Shown here: positions 34,736-45,041 of the stretch, piece by piece | Position numbering within the stretch: position 1 is the first letter of the stretch | Layout: every line of letters starts with the position of its first letter | DNA from: Macrosoma leucophasiata | Taxonomy: Eukaryota; Arthropoda; Insecta; Lepidoptera; Hedylidae | Direction: 5' to 3' | Length of the DNA: 64,000 nt | NCBI GenBank assembly: GCA_036365455.1 | Contig: JAWQUS010000023.1 | Location: 9,734,001 to 9,798,000 of the forward strand | Program-made: the position numbers and the translations under genes | The notes under the pieces: model-generated | Databases searched by the model: none | The model's input: only the letters and a program-made list of their open reading frames with translations | What the model was told of the DNA's origin: nothing

Positions 34736-35935
34736 TGTCAGTCTGTCTGTCCGACCGTCCGTGATTTAGCGCATTAACTATTGGTACTAGAGAGTTAAAG
34801 TTTGACACAAGTATACATCACCTTAATTACGCCGACAAAGTGGTAGAATAGAAACTTGAAAAAAAAAAAGAATTTATGTGTAACGCGCGGAAAAACATTT
34901 TTTGTTTTCTATGTAGTATGGGATATAGTAAAAAAGTTCAAAAATTTTAGAGATGTGCAAATATCATTTTTCGATTTAGTTCACTGATTCACTGTTCGAG
35001 ACTTAAGTGCCAATTTTCGTTAGAGTCAAGTGTCCCCGGCCTTTTTTTACCAACTAAACGGTTGTTGTTAGAAATAAAAATATTACGGCAATAGTAGCTA
35101 CATATAACGAAATTAGTAAAAGGAAAACTATCACACTTAAATTGGCTGTATTTTACTTGAAAATTTTTATTTTTCATTACATTATTCAAACTTAAAAACT
35201 AGGGAACCCTACACTGTGCGGGGCCCGACACGCACTTGACCGGTTTTTTTTATTCAAAACAATCATTTCTTGATGGGCTAGAAGGGGAGTATTTCAACAC
35301 GTATACACATTAAATTCACATATTATCAACACAATTAAAACGATGTAAAATATGGCACAAAAGTATTATTAAGTATGCGATCTTTGATTTGCGTTGATCC
35401 CGAAAAATTGACGACGTATCAATAAGTTTCAACACTGTAGGAAAATAGATGGATATTGCAAGAAGTAAAAAGCACATTACCTACTCAGTTCTTTAACTTC
35501 CTTTCATAAAGAGAAAATTTCAAAGACCACTTTTAATATTTTGGCAGTTGACTTGAAGTTTAATGCCAGAAAAAGGGACTTAGGGACAAATTTCTTAAAA
35601 AAGGGGGCTTTAAGGGACTTGCTGAAAAAAAAGGGACAAAAGGGATTAAGGGACTGCCACTAAAAGCCCTGTATATATAAAAATCAATTGCTGTTCGTTA
35701 GTTTCGCTAAAACTCGAGAACGGCTTGACCGATTTGGCTAATTTTGGTTTTGAATGATTTTTGTAAGTCCAGGGAGGGTTTAAAAGGTAAGAAAATATAT
35801 AGAAATTGAAGGGGAATATTAAAAAACACAATTTCATTTTCACATACAAATAGTCCGTATCTATCAAACCTTTGACACATTTTTCATTCAGAGGCAATAC
35901 GAGGTTTGCCGGGTCAGCTAGTATGCAATCACTAT

Positions 35936-36226
35936 CACAGATACAAAACAATTAAAGTCTCAGGGGTGGCAATGCATCTACATTTTGACCTCTAGACTGT
36001 TTTTTGTTTAATATTTTTTAGGGACTTTGAGTCGTCGTGCGACTATGCCAGCCCCGCGAGAGCTGATTAGTGTCGCCAAATCAAGAATTTATAGTAGGTA
36101 CCTATTACATATACCATTGCGAAGCATTTTACCAACATCACTCAACGGGTCAGCAATAGGCTGCAGTCATCACTTGACATCAATGTGAATTGTATGCTTG
36201 TTTGCCACTACACTACACACACATAA
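35936..36226 (+). repeat. SINE-A copy, interrupted
   Basis: 35936-36000 (GTCTCAGGGGTGGCAATGCA) and 36155-36226 (GGCTGCAGTCATCACTTGAC...CATAAAAA) belong to one copy. The intervening ~150 bp (36001-36154) is unrelated and unidentified. Confidence 0.65.
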
Positions 36227-36237
36227 AAAAAAATGAT

Positions 36238-36320
36238 AGCTTCGGTAGCTTACTGGTAAAGCGGCTGGACTGTTTATCCTGAGGTCGCAGATTATATCCC
36301 TGCCCGAAGTCGATTTTTTC
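36238..36320 (+). repeat. SINE-D head, tRNA-like, diverged
   Basis: CTTCGGTAGCTTACTGGTAA...CTGCCCGAAG; the B-box is degraded to AGATTATATCCC. It follows the SINE-A tail at 36226. Confidence 0.5.
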
Positions 36321-36840
36321 TTAAAATTTTTAAATCTATGTTTATTTTTTCACTATAACACAGGGTGTGTTATTAAATAAAAATATTACAATCATTCATA
36401 GGTACGTATTGTTGATATTCCACAGTAACATCTACTCATCGCTTTTGAATTATATCGATTAATCGATTTTGAATTACTTATACCTATGTAATGTAACTAT
36501 TTCATATTCTTTACAGTAAACTTTTACTCCTTAGGTACACCTAACCCTATGCAGGCACAAGAAAACATTCATTAGTAATTTGATATCCACTTATAAAAAT
36601 ACCATTTCTATTTCCTGTCTTGTAAGACAAGTGGCGTGGTGATAAATAGGTCCTGTTACATCATTACCAGTGTTATAAAAACTGTCTGTCTGTATTCGCG
36701 ATGCAGCCACTTCACAAATTCTGATGAATTTTTATATGCAGATAGCTTGAATCCTGAGGTAGTCAAGATTAATGAGAACGCAAATAAACTTACAAACAAC
36801 AGTCAGCTAAGTTAGCTACTTTGATTTGTTGAACTGTATA

Positions 36841-36945
36841 ATAAACGCAACTTCACGCGTGTAATCCCCGAGAGGATAGGCAGAAGTAAATGCATGCATA
36901 CAAGCATATATGCGAACACCCTCGATTCGCCGGTTACGTTTATCA
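36841..36945 (-). repeat. AAACGTAAC module
   Basis: Plus strand AAACGCAACTTCACGCGTGT to CGCCGGTTACGTTTATC. Confidence 0.6.
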
Positions 36946-37911
36946 GGTGGCGAGTTGGTGGTGGTGGTGGTTTGCTCGCCGGGAGTACAAACAGAAGCAA
37001 AAATTTGAATATTAACGTTGTACTTATACCTTCTGTGGAATTATAGTCAAATTTATGTGACAGAACAAGGAATTTCGCTGTTGTTTTACTTCTCGTACGA
37101 CAGACATGTTTTAAAGAAACTCTGCGAAATTACAATTGCACCATTTCGCAAATGTGATTCGCAGCGGAGTTAGGTAGGTATGCTTTCGCCGCAAAAGAAT
37201 GTTAAAAATGGACTGTCTTACTAATTTTACCTGTAAATACACACCAAACAACTAATTAGTGACAAAGTCACTAATTGACACGAAAACTACATAATTTAGC
37301 TACGTTTAAGTTTGTTTCGAAAAAATATTTAATGATACAAGAATCAAAATAAAGGAGATGTTGCAAAAATGTATGGACCTCCGGCCATGTATTGTACACA
37401 ATATCATTAAACAGGAAAAATCAATATAAAAACGTTTTTTACTGCATATTTTCACTTATTTAGCTTTGTTTGCAGTTGCAAAACATTATTTGCAGTTATA
37501 ATTGCACCACAAAACCAACATGGCGAATGTGGCGGGCGATGTCATTTTGACATTTTCATTTTTTAAATTGTTTTTTGATTATATAGTACTTGGAAAAAAA
37601 AGTAATATTTTCTAAATACTATCGAAATCGATTGTTCCCAAGCGTCGGCTGTATCGCCGCCATGTTGAACATAGTTGAAAATGATAAAATCGTTTGAATT
37701 AAATGTGGTTGTAACTCTAAAATATATTCTTGAATAAATTAGTTGTATTTTTTTCGGATTCTTCTTTAATTTTCCTATTTTTAGAGGACGTGTACGAACC
37801 AGAGCCGAGCTCGCAACATCTCCTTTGTTGTGGTACTTGTTGTCAGAATCAACAAGTAAGAGGGTCAGCGGTCACTTATAATTATTCATTCCAAAATTCA
37901 GCACTAATGAT
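36946..37911. other. Unassigned DNA
   Basis: Short GGT run (36957-36971); no ORF or repeat recognised before the hAT MITE. Confidence 0.45.
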
Positions 37912-37919
37912 GCTCAATG

Positions 37920-38328
37920 TAGGGATGGCAATATGAGATCGATAAATCGGACAAATGAATTTTTGACCAAAAAAACGATTATCTAAATCGATTCGTAGTA
38001 CTGGATCAATCGAGCGAGACACTGCACCCCAGAAAATGAAGGTTCTATCTTTTTGTTTCATTCACTATTAAACAAGTAGTGAAAGTAGGTATTAAACTAT
38101 TAACCCGAACACAGTAAAAAAAAACCCGATGTTGACATGAAAAATGTTTTGTTTTACTCGTCTTTGTTGTTAATGATTTAATTTGTGGTATATATTATAA
38201 TTCAAATAAAAAATAGATGGATTAATTGGAAATAGTTTTTCACACGTCGATGATATCGTTGATCAAATGACTCTCCGATTTTAATCGATTCGGAAATCGA
38301 TCTTTTTCAGAATCAATCGTCATCCCTA
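37920..38328. mobile_element. hAT-type MITE with perfect 8-bp target duplication
   Basis: The inverted ends TAGGGATGGC and GTCATCCCTA are flanked by GCTCAATG at 37912-37919 and 38329-38336. The subterminal regions are inverted GATCGATTT-rich blocks. 409 bp, no ORF. Confidence 0.85.
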
Positions 38329-38598
38329 GCTCAATGATGGTTCGTGGCTTGTCGGGTCTTTTTCAGAGTCAAGAGGTCCTTAATTCAATCGTATATCGAT
38401 TGAAGGGTTAAATATGTATAGACATGATTTATATGTATACTTGGCCACTTGAGGACTTTATGCGACCGTAATATAAGCTATATTTGACTGATTTTGGTCC
38501 AGTAGAGAGTTTCCTGGCTGGTCCTATACTTAATAATAAAGATTTTAGAGAAAGTTACTGTCACAGAGTACAATCTGATGAGTACATACTATTAATGT

Positions 38599-38860
38599 TT
38601 GTGTATGAAAGGATAGTGGCAACAAACAAGCAGTTTACCGGGATAGTGAGTGATGACTGCAGCCTATCTACACAAAAATCAAAGGTTAAAATGCTGATGC
38701 GTTGCCACTCCTGAGGCATAAGTTGTTTTGCCTCTGTGATAAGATTACGAGGCCAAATTATTATTCAACCGGTACACAATAGTGCTGAACACTACCGTTT
38801 GGCAGTAGATAGATTAGATAATGCAGTGGTGCCTACGCCCTGGAGCTCTAGAGAGGCAGC
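38599..38860 (-). repeat. SINE-A copy, diverged
   Basis: Second-subfamily features (GTGATAAGATTACGAGG); head ends at CTGGAGCTCTAGAG. Confidence 0.75.
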
Positions 38861-39225
38861 TGGAGAGGTATGTAGATGTAGTTTTTAATATGAATAATGT
38901 ACAAATTAGTTCGTACCACAGAAAACAAACATGCTCTTTAAATTTTAATTTATCGCTCTAGTTAAGGAATTGCTTCAAATCACATAATTTATGAATGGTC
39001 AATAATATAAATCACCATTAATTAAACGCTCCAAAAAGGTCTTATCTTGATGTATTAATTCGCCATAAATTTAGACTAGGACAGGTTCAAGTTCACATCA
39101 TCTTGGTCAAAGGTAAACGTACGGCGGCGCCACGCGCATAGGGCTGTCGAATGCATAAATAGAAAAATATGAATGTTTAAAACGATTTTTCTAATAGCTA
39201 TTTAACTTCACCGTTATAGTGGTAA

Positions 39226-39424
39226 CACACGACCGGATTCGATCCAGCAGACCGAATCCGGTCGTGTGACCAAATCCGGTGTCGCTACACACGACCGGAT
39301 TCGGTCCGGCGAACAAACCCGTGCGAGCGGACCGCATCGGATCAAATTCGCTGTCTCTACACACGGCCACATTTGGTTCGGAGCGTACCGAATCCGCTGT
39401 CCGCTCCGTACCAAATCCGGAGTG
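39226..39424. repeat. Cluster of inverted ACGACCGGATTCGG repeats
   Basis: CACACGACCGGATTCG (39226-39241) is perfectly inverted at 39253-39268, repeated directly at about 39288, and followed by shorter inverted variants to 39424. Probably the remains of TIRs of a DNA transposon. Confidence 0.55.
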
Positions 39425-39574
39425 TATTACGACTATTATATTGGTTAATCAAAAAATGCACGGTAAAGTAAATGAATATCCTGAAGGTTGACACTTATAA
39501 ACATTTACATAATAACTTAAAGCTTTGATATTTATGCGTTATTCGGGTTTGATAACCCCATGTAACCAGATATT

Positions 39575-39743
39575 TCAATATACTTAGATGCGTTGCCACT
39601 ATTAAGGCCTGAGGTCGGAAATTAGAAAGCCGCACCACCTGACAGTCACGATAGTGTTGAACACAACTATTTAGCGGCATGTAGATTAGGTAATATGGTG
39701 GTGCCAACGCCCGCGAGCTCCATCACTGGAGCTCTACCAACAG
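39575..39743 (-). repeat. SINE-A head half
   Basis: Middle and head are present (GCCCGCGAGCTCCATCACTG); a separate 30-nt tail-like piece lies at 39485-39515. Confidence 0.75.
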
Positions 39744-40122
39744 TGAATTTTGAACCATTTTAGTTATATCTATGCGAGATACACCCGAAACTAGTTTTAA
39801 ATCGGTGAGTATTACTGACGAAAATCTAAGGTTGAATATTTTATCAATAACTGATAAGATGCCAGGTGCCAACCCTAACAGCGATTCAACCGCAGATAAA
39901 CAACGCCGCACACGAATCACATGTGATGTGTAGCTCTACCCACACTATCATACATTACACTCGTACTTGTGTTTGTTTGTGGAAACATAATAGTGTATTC
40001 ATGTTATTATTGAGAAATACCAGTAACAGTATTTCTAAATAGTAGTCTCTTCACAAACTTTTGACTGTGTTATAATCCAATTCATGCGAAAATCCTTACT
40101 TCCCTACTATATGTATGTATCT

Positions 40123-40332
40123 TCACGCCAGGTCCCTTACGGGGTAGGCAGAGAGTGTAGAGCGCCAGATATCCCGGTCCTGACAAACCTCTCGTGCCTC
40201 GTCTACCTTCATCATTCGCTTCATACGTGCACGCCGATTCCTAAGACTTTTGACACCACCGTCAGACAGAACTCGACCTATTTGGTCATAGTAGGTCAGT
40301 CTTGGCCTTCCTGGGCCTCTGCAACCATCCAC
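40123..40332 (-). pseudogene. C-terminal module of a non-LTR retrotransposon ORF (RTE-like), fragment
   Basis: Open minus-strand frame with GRPRLTYYDQIGRVL, RNRRARMKRMMKVDEAREVC and QDRDIWRSTLSAYPVRDLA. A 'GRP...W.D' stretch followed by 'A.DR..WR' is typical of the extreme C-terminus of some LINE ORF2 proteins (family recollection). Two shorter copies lie at 105-178 and 58752-58866. No RT motifs are attached. Confidence 0.5.
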
Positions 40333-40631
40333 ATTTGCATTGTATATCTGTTTCTTCTGTCTGTCTTTCTGTCTCTTCTGGCACTTTTGCGAGCTATGAC
40401 ATCTCCAATGATTATTTAAAGACTGATGGGGATGCCCATGACTGATTTCAGTCTAGAATCACGCTGCGAAATAAACTTCCATCAATATGACAATTCCATC
40501 TTTTGTGACAATTTTGACATAATAAAGCTAGGTACCGCATTCCAGTTAGATTTCACCGGTATGGATTATGGACGCCAATATCTAGCCAAGTAGGTCATTA
40601 TATTATGTTCTTAAGTTTTCGCGAGCTACAC

Positions 40632-41326
40632 TCATTAAAATAAAACTATTTTTACGGATTCATCTCGCGTAGGTATATTAAACAAAAATTATTTTTAAAA
40701 TTCTTGAGGTCTTGCAGACTGTTGCGGCTGGGATTTAATTTTGCTAAGTATGGGAGCCCATGATGTTGATAATCGCCATCCATCTTCTCTATTGAAAATG
40801 GGTGTTTTTTAATTTCAATAGCCTCGCGTACCATTCGTGGGATGGGTTTGTGTTCTCTAGCGAGTATTGCTATCTAACTCATTCCACGAATGGTACGCGA
40901 AGCTATTGCAAAATTGAGTCCCGACAATGCAAAAGTGTCCTTGTAGACCAATAAGAAATAAATGATTTGAATTTAATTGAATTGAATTGAAATTAAAAAA
41001 CACCTAAATTTCAATAGAATATGGATGGCGATTATCAACATCATGGGAACCCATACTTAGCAAAATTAAATCCCAGTCGCAGCAGTCTGCAAGACCTCAA
41101 GATACCATAGGTAATTTTTGCGTTAATCCTGAACGCTACGCAAGGCGTTTACGAAATCGATGGCGGTAGCTCTACTTAAAATTTTTCAAACTTCTGTCAG
41201 ACAAATGTCACCTCAGTCTGCCCGGGGCCACGGAAGCTGAAAAGCGACCGAAACGTCGGGTTGATTTTAAAAATCATTTTGGTTTAATGTACGCGAGATA
41301 AATCCGTAAAAACAGTTTATTTCAAT
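40632..41326. mobile_element. Fold-back element with long inverted repeats, possibly Penelope-like
   Basis: The outer inverted ends carry TTTTTACGGATTCATCTCGCG (20 of its bases at 40650-40669) and ATAAATCCGTAAAAACAG (near 41297). Long inner arms, about 40695-40815 and 40985-41105, are inverted copies. A second inverted pair, GTACCATTCGTGG / CCACGAATGGTAC, surrounds the centre. Minus strand 40652-40834 encodes MVREAIEIKKH. This REAIEI...NR pattern recalls the C-terminus of the GIY-YIG endonuclease of Penelope-like elements (inference). Confidence 0.5.
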
Positions 41327-41854
41327 AAGTAGGTAATTGACTATCATTACTTTTACCCCGAGAACATTTCCATTTAGTTTTAAATTAATTCAAACATTAG
41401 GCATGTTAATTCTCTAATTTAATTTGTTAAACCTTTCAACCATATCCTGCCGCGTGAATTTACGATTGGGTACACAATTTCGCTGGTCATTCCGCCCCCC
41501 AACAGTAGCGTAACATGGAAATTAATAATTTGTTTACATTGTCGATACCATCGGCCCTTTGTGTGAAACCATAAAATTAATTGCGGCAATTCATCTCAAT
41601 CGTTTACGATGTCAGATTAGGGTTAAAACATTGGTCTGAGGTACCAAAGCGTGTATTAACCCATTACACGGTTTGTGGTTATGTAATTAATTTAAGGTGC
41701 AGTATAATTTTGTAGTTTACCGTACCGGTTAATGATGTGGCTGTCGTATTATTAGAGGGCTACGAAAAAGTTAAATAGGCGTTATGGTGTACAAATTACA
41801 TGCTTACAAGCTAATATTAAGTTCATCAACAAAAAGTCTGTTTCCGATAGTGGG
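41327..41854. other. Unassigned DNA
   Basis: No feature recognised. Confidence 0.5.
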
Positions 41855-42128
41855 TTTTTTTTTATGTAATGGAAGTGGCATACAAGCATGCAGTTCACAT
41901 TGATGTTAAGTGATGACTGCAGCTTATAGACACCCACACAAAGACCAAGGTCAAAATGCAGATGCGTTACCACTCCTGAGGCCTAAGGTCTTATGCCTCT
42001 TTGCCCGAAATTACCACCTGACCGAAACACGATTGTGCTGAACACTACCATTAGCGGCAAGTATATCAGATAATGCGGTGGTGCCTACGCCCGCGAGCTC
42101 CGTCACTGGAGCACTACCACCAGTAAAA
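41855..42128 (-). repeat. SINE-A copy, near full length
   Basis: Complete apart from a small gap after GCCCGAAATTACC. Confidence 0.88.
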
Positions 42129-42162
42129 GTGGGTATTTGAATTTTTAAAATTTGAAGTAGTG

Positions 42163-42261
42163 TAAACGTAACTTCATACCTGTAATCCTCGAAGTAGTAG
42201 AGTAGAGATACATACATGCATACAAGCATACCGTAAGCGTACCGCACCGTAAACGTATGCT
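42163..42261 (-). repeat. AAACGTAAC module, rearranged
   Basis: GTAAACGTAACTTCATACCTG is recognisable; the distal end is replaced by GTAAGCGTACCGCACCGTA. Confidence 0.5.
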
Positions 42262-42612
42262 TAAATAAAAAGAAAAATTCCTAAGAACCACTTTGATTCA
42301 GGATCAGTATGATGCAATCCAATGACATCATACTTTTTGTATTGCTACCATGCGAATATCTGGACCACTCCCATACAATAATAACGGTTTGGAATCGCTC
42401 ATATAGACCGTATCAGCCATTGTCTTTGTCATAACTAATTACTGTGATTACAATTTGGAATGACATTACGATTAATTGTGTGTAATTTTGATGCTTAAAA
42501 AAAGCGGTCAAGTGCGAAACGGACTCGCTCTACGTTCCGTCGTCCATTTAGCCAGAAAAACGTCTACTACTGGATGAAATCCTGTCCAAAACAGGGTTAT
42601 GCGTCATTCTCT

Positions 42613-42850
42613 TGACCATCCGGTTTGTCCAGGGGTGTGAGACGACCTTTTAATTCGAAGCGTCGCAGGTTCGATCCTCGCACCGTGACTAATATTTGTA
42701 TGGCCTACAGATATTTGTTTCGGGTCTGGGTGTCTGTGTATGTGTTGTATGTATACAACGCACAGATCGATCTGTGATACAACGGCACCCACGACACAGG
42801 TTTATACCTATTGTGGGGCTGTGAGTGTAAGCATATTTTATTTATTTTTT
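42613..42850 (+). repeat. SINE-C copy
   Basis: Head GGTTTGTCCAGGGGTGTG and CAGGTTCGATCCTCGCACC, same body as 10928-11150. It carries a roughly 25-bp insertion containing the palindrome CACAGATCGATCTGTG. Confidence 0.7.
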
Positions 42851-42865
42851 CTAGGGAGATAGGTC

Positions 42866-43105
42866 ATAATCGCCACGCTTGGCATGTGGCGATCGCAATG
42901 GCGGCAGTTAGCGTGCGACGCTGCTACCCACGTTATTCCATTTACTTCCGCCCTATTTGGATGGTTTGACTACCATTGGTCGGTTGACTGGTTGAAGTAG
43001 CGAAAAAATTCTCCTCCATCAGTGAGCGGTGGGGTTGTCACGTCCCGCGATAAAACTACCGCTATCGCTAATCCACCGCTATCGCTTATCCACCACTAAG
43101 TACAG
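42866..43105. mobile_element. TIR element with ATAATCGCC ends
   Basis: The left end ATAATCGCCACGCTTGGC...GCGATCGCAATGGCGG and the right end CGATAAAACTACCGCTATCG...GCGATTAT are inverted. The centre TTACTTCCGCCCTATTTGGA also occurs, inverted, at 16275-16300 in a copy split by SINE-A. Confidence 0.6.
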
Positions 43106-43196
43106 CGATTATGGAATATTCTTTCCTAATGACGCACAGCCCTGGTCTTTATACTATTCTGTGGGTGTAAGTATATTTGGGGAAGCCATCCCCAAA

Positions 43197-43256
43197 CGCC
43201 TCAAGCGCATTTCTGCAGGAGCCCTTAGGGTCTCCTGCTGAAATGCGATTGAGGCG
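43197..43256. other. Long imperfect hairpin
   Basis: CGCCTCAAGCGCATTTCTGC...GGAG and its inverse enclose CCCTTAGGG; a few mismatches over 28 bp. Confidence 0.7.
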
Positions 43257-43297
43257 ATACCATTCGATCACTCCATTTCTACCAGCAATAACTTCAG

Positions 43298-43385
43298 GGA
43301 CTTCGGTAGCTTAGTGTTAAAGCAGCTGGACTGGTTATCCTGAGGTCGCAGGCTTCGATCCCTGCCCGAAGACAATTTTTTCTTT
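43298..43385 (+). repeat. SINE-D head, tRNA-like
   Basis: CTTCGG pairs with CCGAAG as an acceptor-like stem. GTAGCTTAGTG and GGCTTCGATCC resemble A and B boxes, and GCAGG/CCTGC forms a T-arm-like stem. A T-rich tail follows. Judged a retroposed tRNA relative, not a tRNA gene. Confidence 0.5.
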
Positions 43386-43399
43386 CCATTATTTCTTTG

Positions 43400-44123
43400 A
43401 TTTCAAGTGAATTTATCACGTGCATATGTTTTTGCGAAAATCAAAATTACAATAACAAGATCTTCCGTCAAAACAAAAAAATAAAACGTTTTTATGTGCC
43501 TATTGCAAAGTTTTTATGATCACCAAAATAAAAAACAAAGCTGACATTGTAACAATTCACTAACATCTAAAAAATCTAATTGTAAATATTTAGTTTTTCT
43601 AGCTCACACGTTAGAAAATCTTTGAAGTCTAGATTTTACGGTGAACCTAAAAAGTCTAGGCAGCGTAGGCTTGACGAGTTAATAAAGTAGCTTTATGTTA
43701 ACTATAAATTATTGTTTACACGTAGGATTTAGATAAATTCCTACAATTACGATCTCCTAGATACGGTGTACTTGCATGAGTTATGCCACGGTTGTATTTT
43801 ACATCTCCATTTTAACTTACATGACACTTAATCTGTTGACCTAGAAAGGAGTTGGAACGACCAGAATATAGGTAGCCTTTGGATGCTTTAATTGTAAAGA
43901 TGCGTATACATTGTCTGGGATAAGACGCTGCGTTTTAAATAAACAATAAAGGTCATAACATTTCTGCTTTTAAATAAACACTTCAAGTAATGATGTGAAA
44001 TTTAGCTAATTTAAATAAAAAAAGTTGAATTAATATTTACTGCTGGTAACGTTTTCTGTGGATGTAACTTCATAAGCTATCCATTAATCGGTACTTATCC
44101 TACGGCATTTCGATATTCCGATT
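43400..44123. other. Unassigned AT-rich DNA
   Basis: No feature recognised. Confidence 0.5.
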
Positions 44124-44303
44124 TTTTTCTACAACGAATATGGCAAGCAAGCATGCAAGTGACATGCATGTTAAGTGATGACTGCAGCCTATAAACATCT
44201 ATACAAAAACCATAGGTCAAAATGCAGATGCGGCAGATGGATTAGGTAATGTGGTGGTGGCTACGTACTCAAATCCCTACACTGAAACTCTACCAACAGT
44301 AAC
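44124..44303 (-). repeat. SINE-A copy with large internal deletion
   Basis: Both ends are present (GGCAAGCAAGCATGCA and CTCTACCAACAGTAAC); about 110 bp between GCAGATGCG and GCAGATGGATTAGG is lost. Confidence 0.75.
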
Positions 44304-44990
44304 ATGCAATAATAATTATCTATGTAACTGTCACGGAGACTGCATGTATACATATATAATATATATTTGTTAGTATGACTTACGAATGGTTCTAAAAACC
44401 AATATGTAAAATGTTGAAAAGTTTTTGTGTGCAAAATTGCGAATAAATAGTTCTCAAATTATATAGCAATTCTGCACACAAATAAAAACACTTATTTCCC
44501 ATTATATTACGTTAGTTTCTCTAAATAATAATTTAATAATACAAACCTCAAATACGGAAACAAACGCTGCGTTCCTAACTACAGTGTGTAATCCTCTTAA
44601 ATAACGGGGAGCCAGCCAGGTTGCAATTAACAAGATCTGGTCCGGAGTGGGACTAGTAACGATTAGGTATATGTAGTGGATAAGCATGGATACAATGGAG
44701 GAGACTATATAAAATTAAAAGTGGTTTGTTATTGGGATCTGTTGTCATAAAGTCACCACACTCACTACAATTACACTTGCTGATGGTAGAGTTGCTACAG
44801 AAAGTATAAGTATTTTTAGGGTTTCGTAACTCAAAAGGAAAAAGAAACGGACCCTTGTGAGATCACTCGTCTGTCTGTCCGACTAACACAGCCATTTCTT
44901 GAAAGTAGTAGGCCGATTGTTATTAAAATTTGGTATAAGTGCGTATAAGGCAATATGTACAAACATGCACGTTTAACGTGCTGGCCAAAA

Positions 44991-45041
44991 CCACACTGTT
45001 TTAGGCGTCTTTGGGAAACAAAGACGCCTAAAACAGTGTTG
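44991..45041. other. Near-perfect 23-bp hairpin with 5-nt loop
   Basis: Arms CCACACTGTTTTAGGCGTCT(TTG) and their inverse differ at one position; loop GGAAA. Confidence 0.8.

Larger units (their letters stand above)
33352..35250 (+). repeat. 'gggttccgta' interspersed repeat interrupted by a LINE
   Basis: Begins AGGGTTCCGTAGTTAAC, is interrupted at 33394-34735, resumes with (GTCTGTCY)n at 34741 and ends GGGGCCCGACACGCACTTG...CCGGTTTTTT near 35250. Fragments of the family are at 20925-21345 (minus), 30570-30680 (minus), 44811-44960 and 58681-58735. Confidence 0.6.
33244..35671. mobile_element. hAT-like TIR element carrying further nested insertions
   Basis: The inverted ends are CAGGGTTTTTAG (33244) and CTAAAAGCCCTG (ending 35671). 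They are flanked by TATATATA on both sides (33236-33243, 35672-35679). An 8-bp duplication and CAGGG ends are hAT characters. The flanks of the interior are rich in GGGAC/AAAAAGGGAC repeats. The centre holds the 'gggttccgta' repeat (33352-35250), which holds the LINE 33394-34735. No transposase ORF is present. Confidence 0.75.
33234..35921 (+). mobile_element. Helitron split by a hAT-like element after its first ten bases
   Basis: TCTATATATA at 33234-33243 is followed by the 2.43-kb hAT-like insertion (33244-35671). The Helitron resumes with TATATATAAAAATCAATT at 35672 and ends with the hairpin GGCAA...TTGCC, then GGGTCAGCTAG|T at 35911-35922. Removing the insertion gives the same structure as the uninterrupted copy at 46839-47099. 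Confidence 0.82.

Noticed and set aside
39214..39491. Overlapping ORFs on both strands at 39.2-39.5 kb
   Set aside because: Their similarity on both strands follows from the inverted GGATTCGG repeats.
41200..41300. Hammerhead ribozyme suggested by CTGA...CGAAACGTC in the fold-back element
   Set aside because: The conserved CUGAUGA core is absent and stems I-III do not form convincingly.
43298..43385. tRNA-like cloverleaf at 43298 (and 36238, 6727-6811, 11085-11150)
   Set aside because: Each is one copy of a repeated family with a shared non-tRNA body or tail and mismatches in the acceptor and anticodon arms; SINE heads explain them better than tRNA genes.
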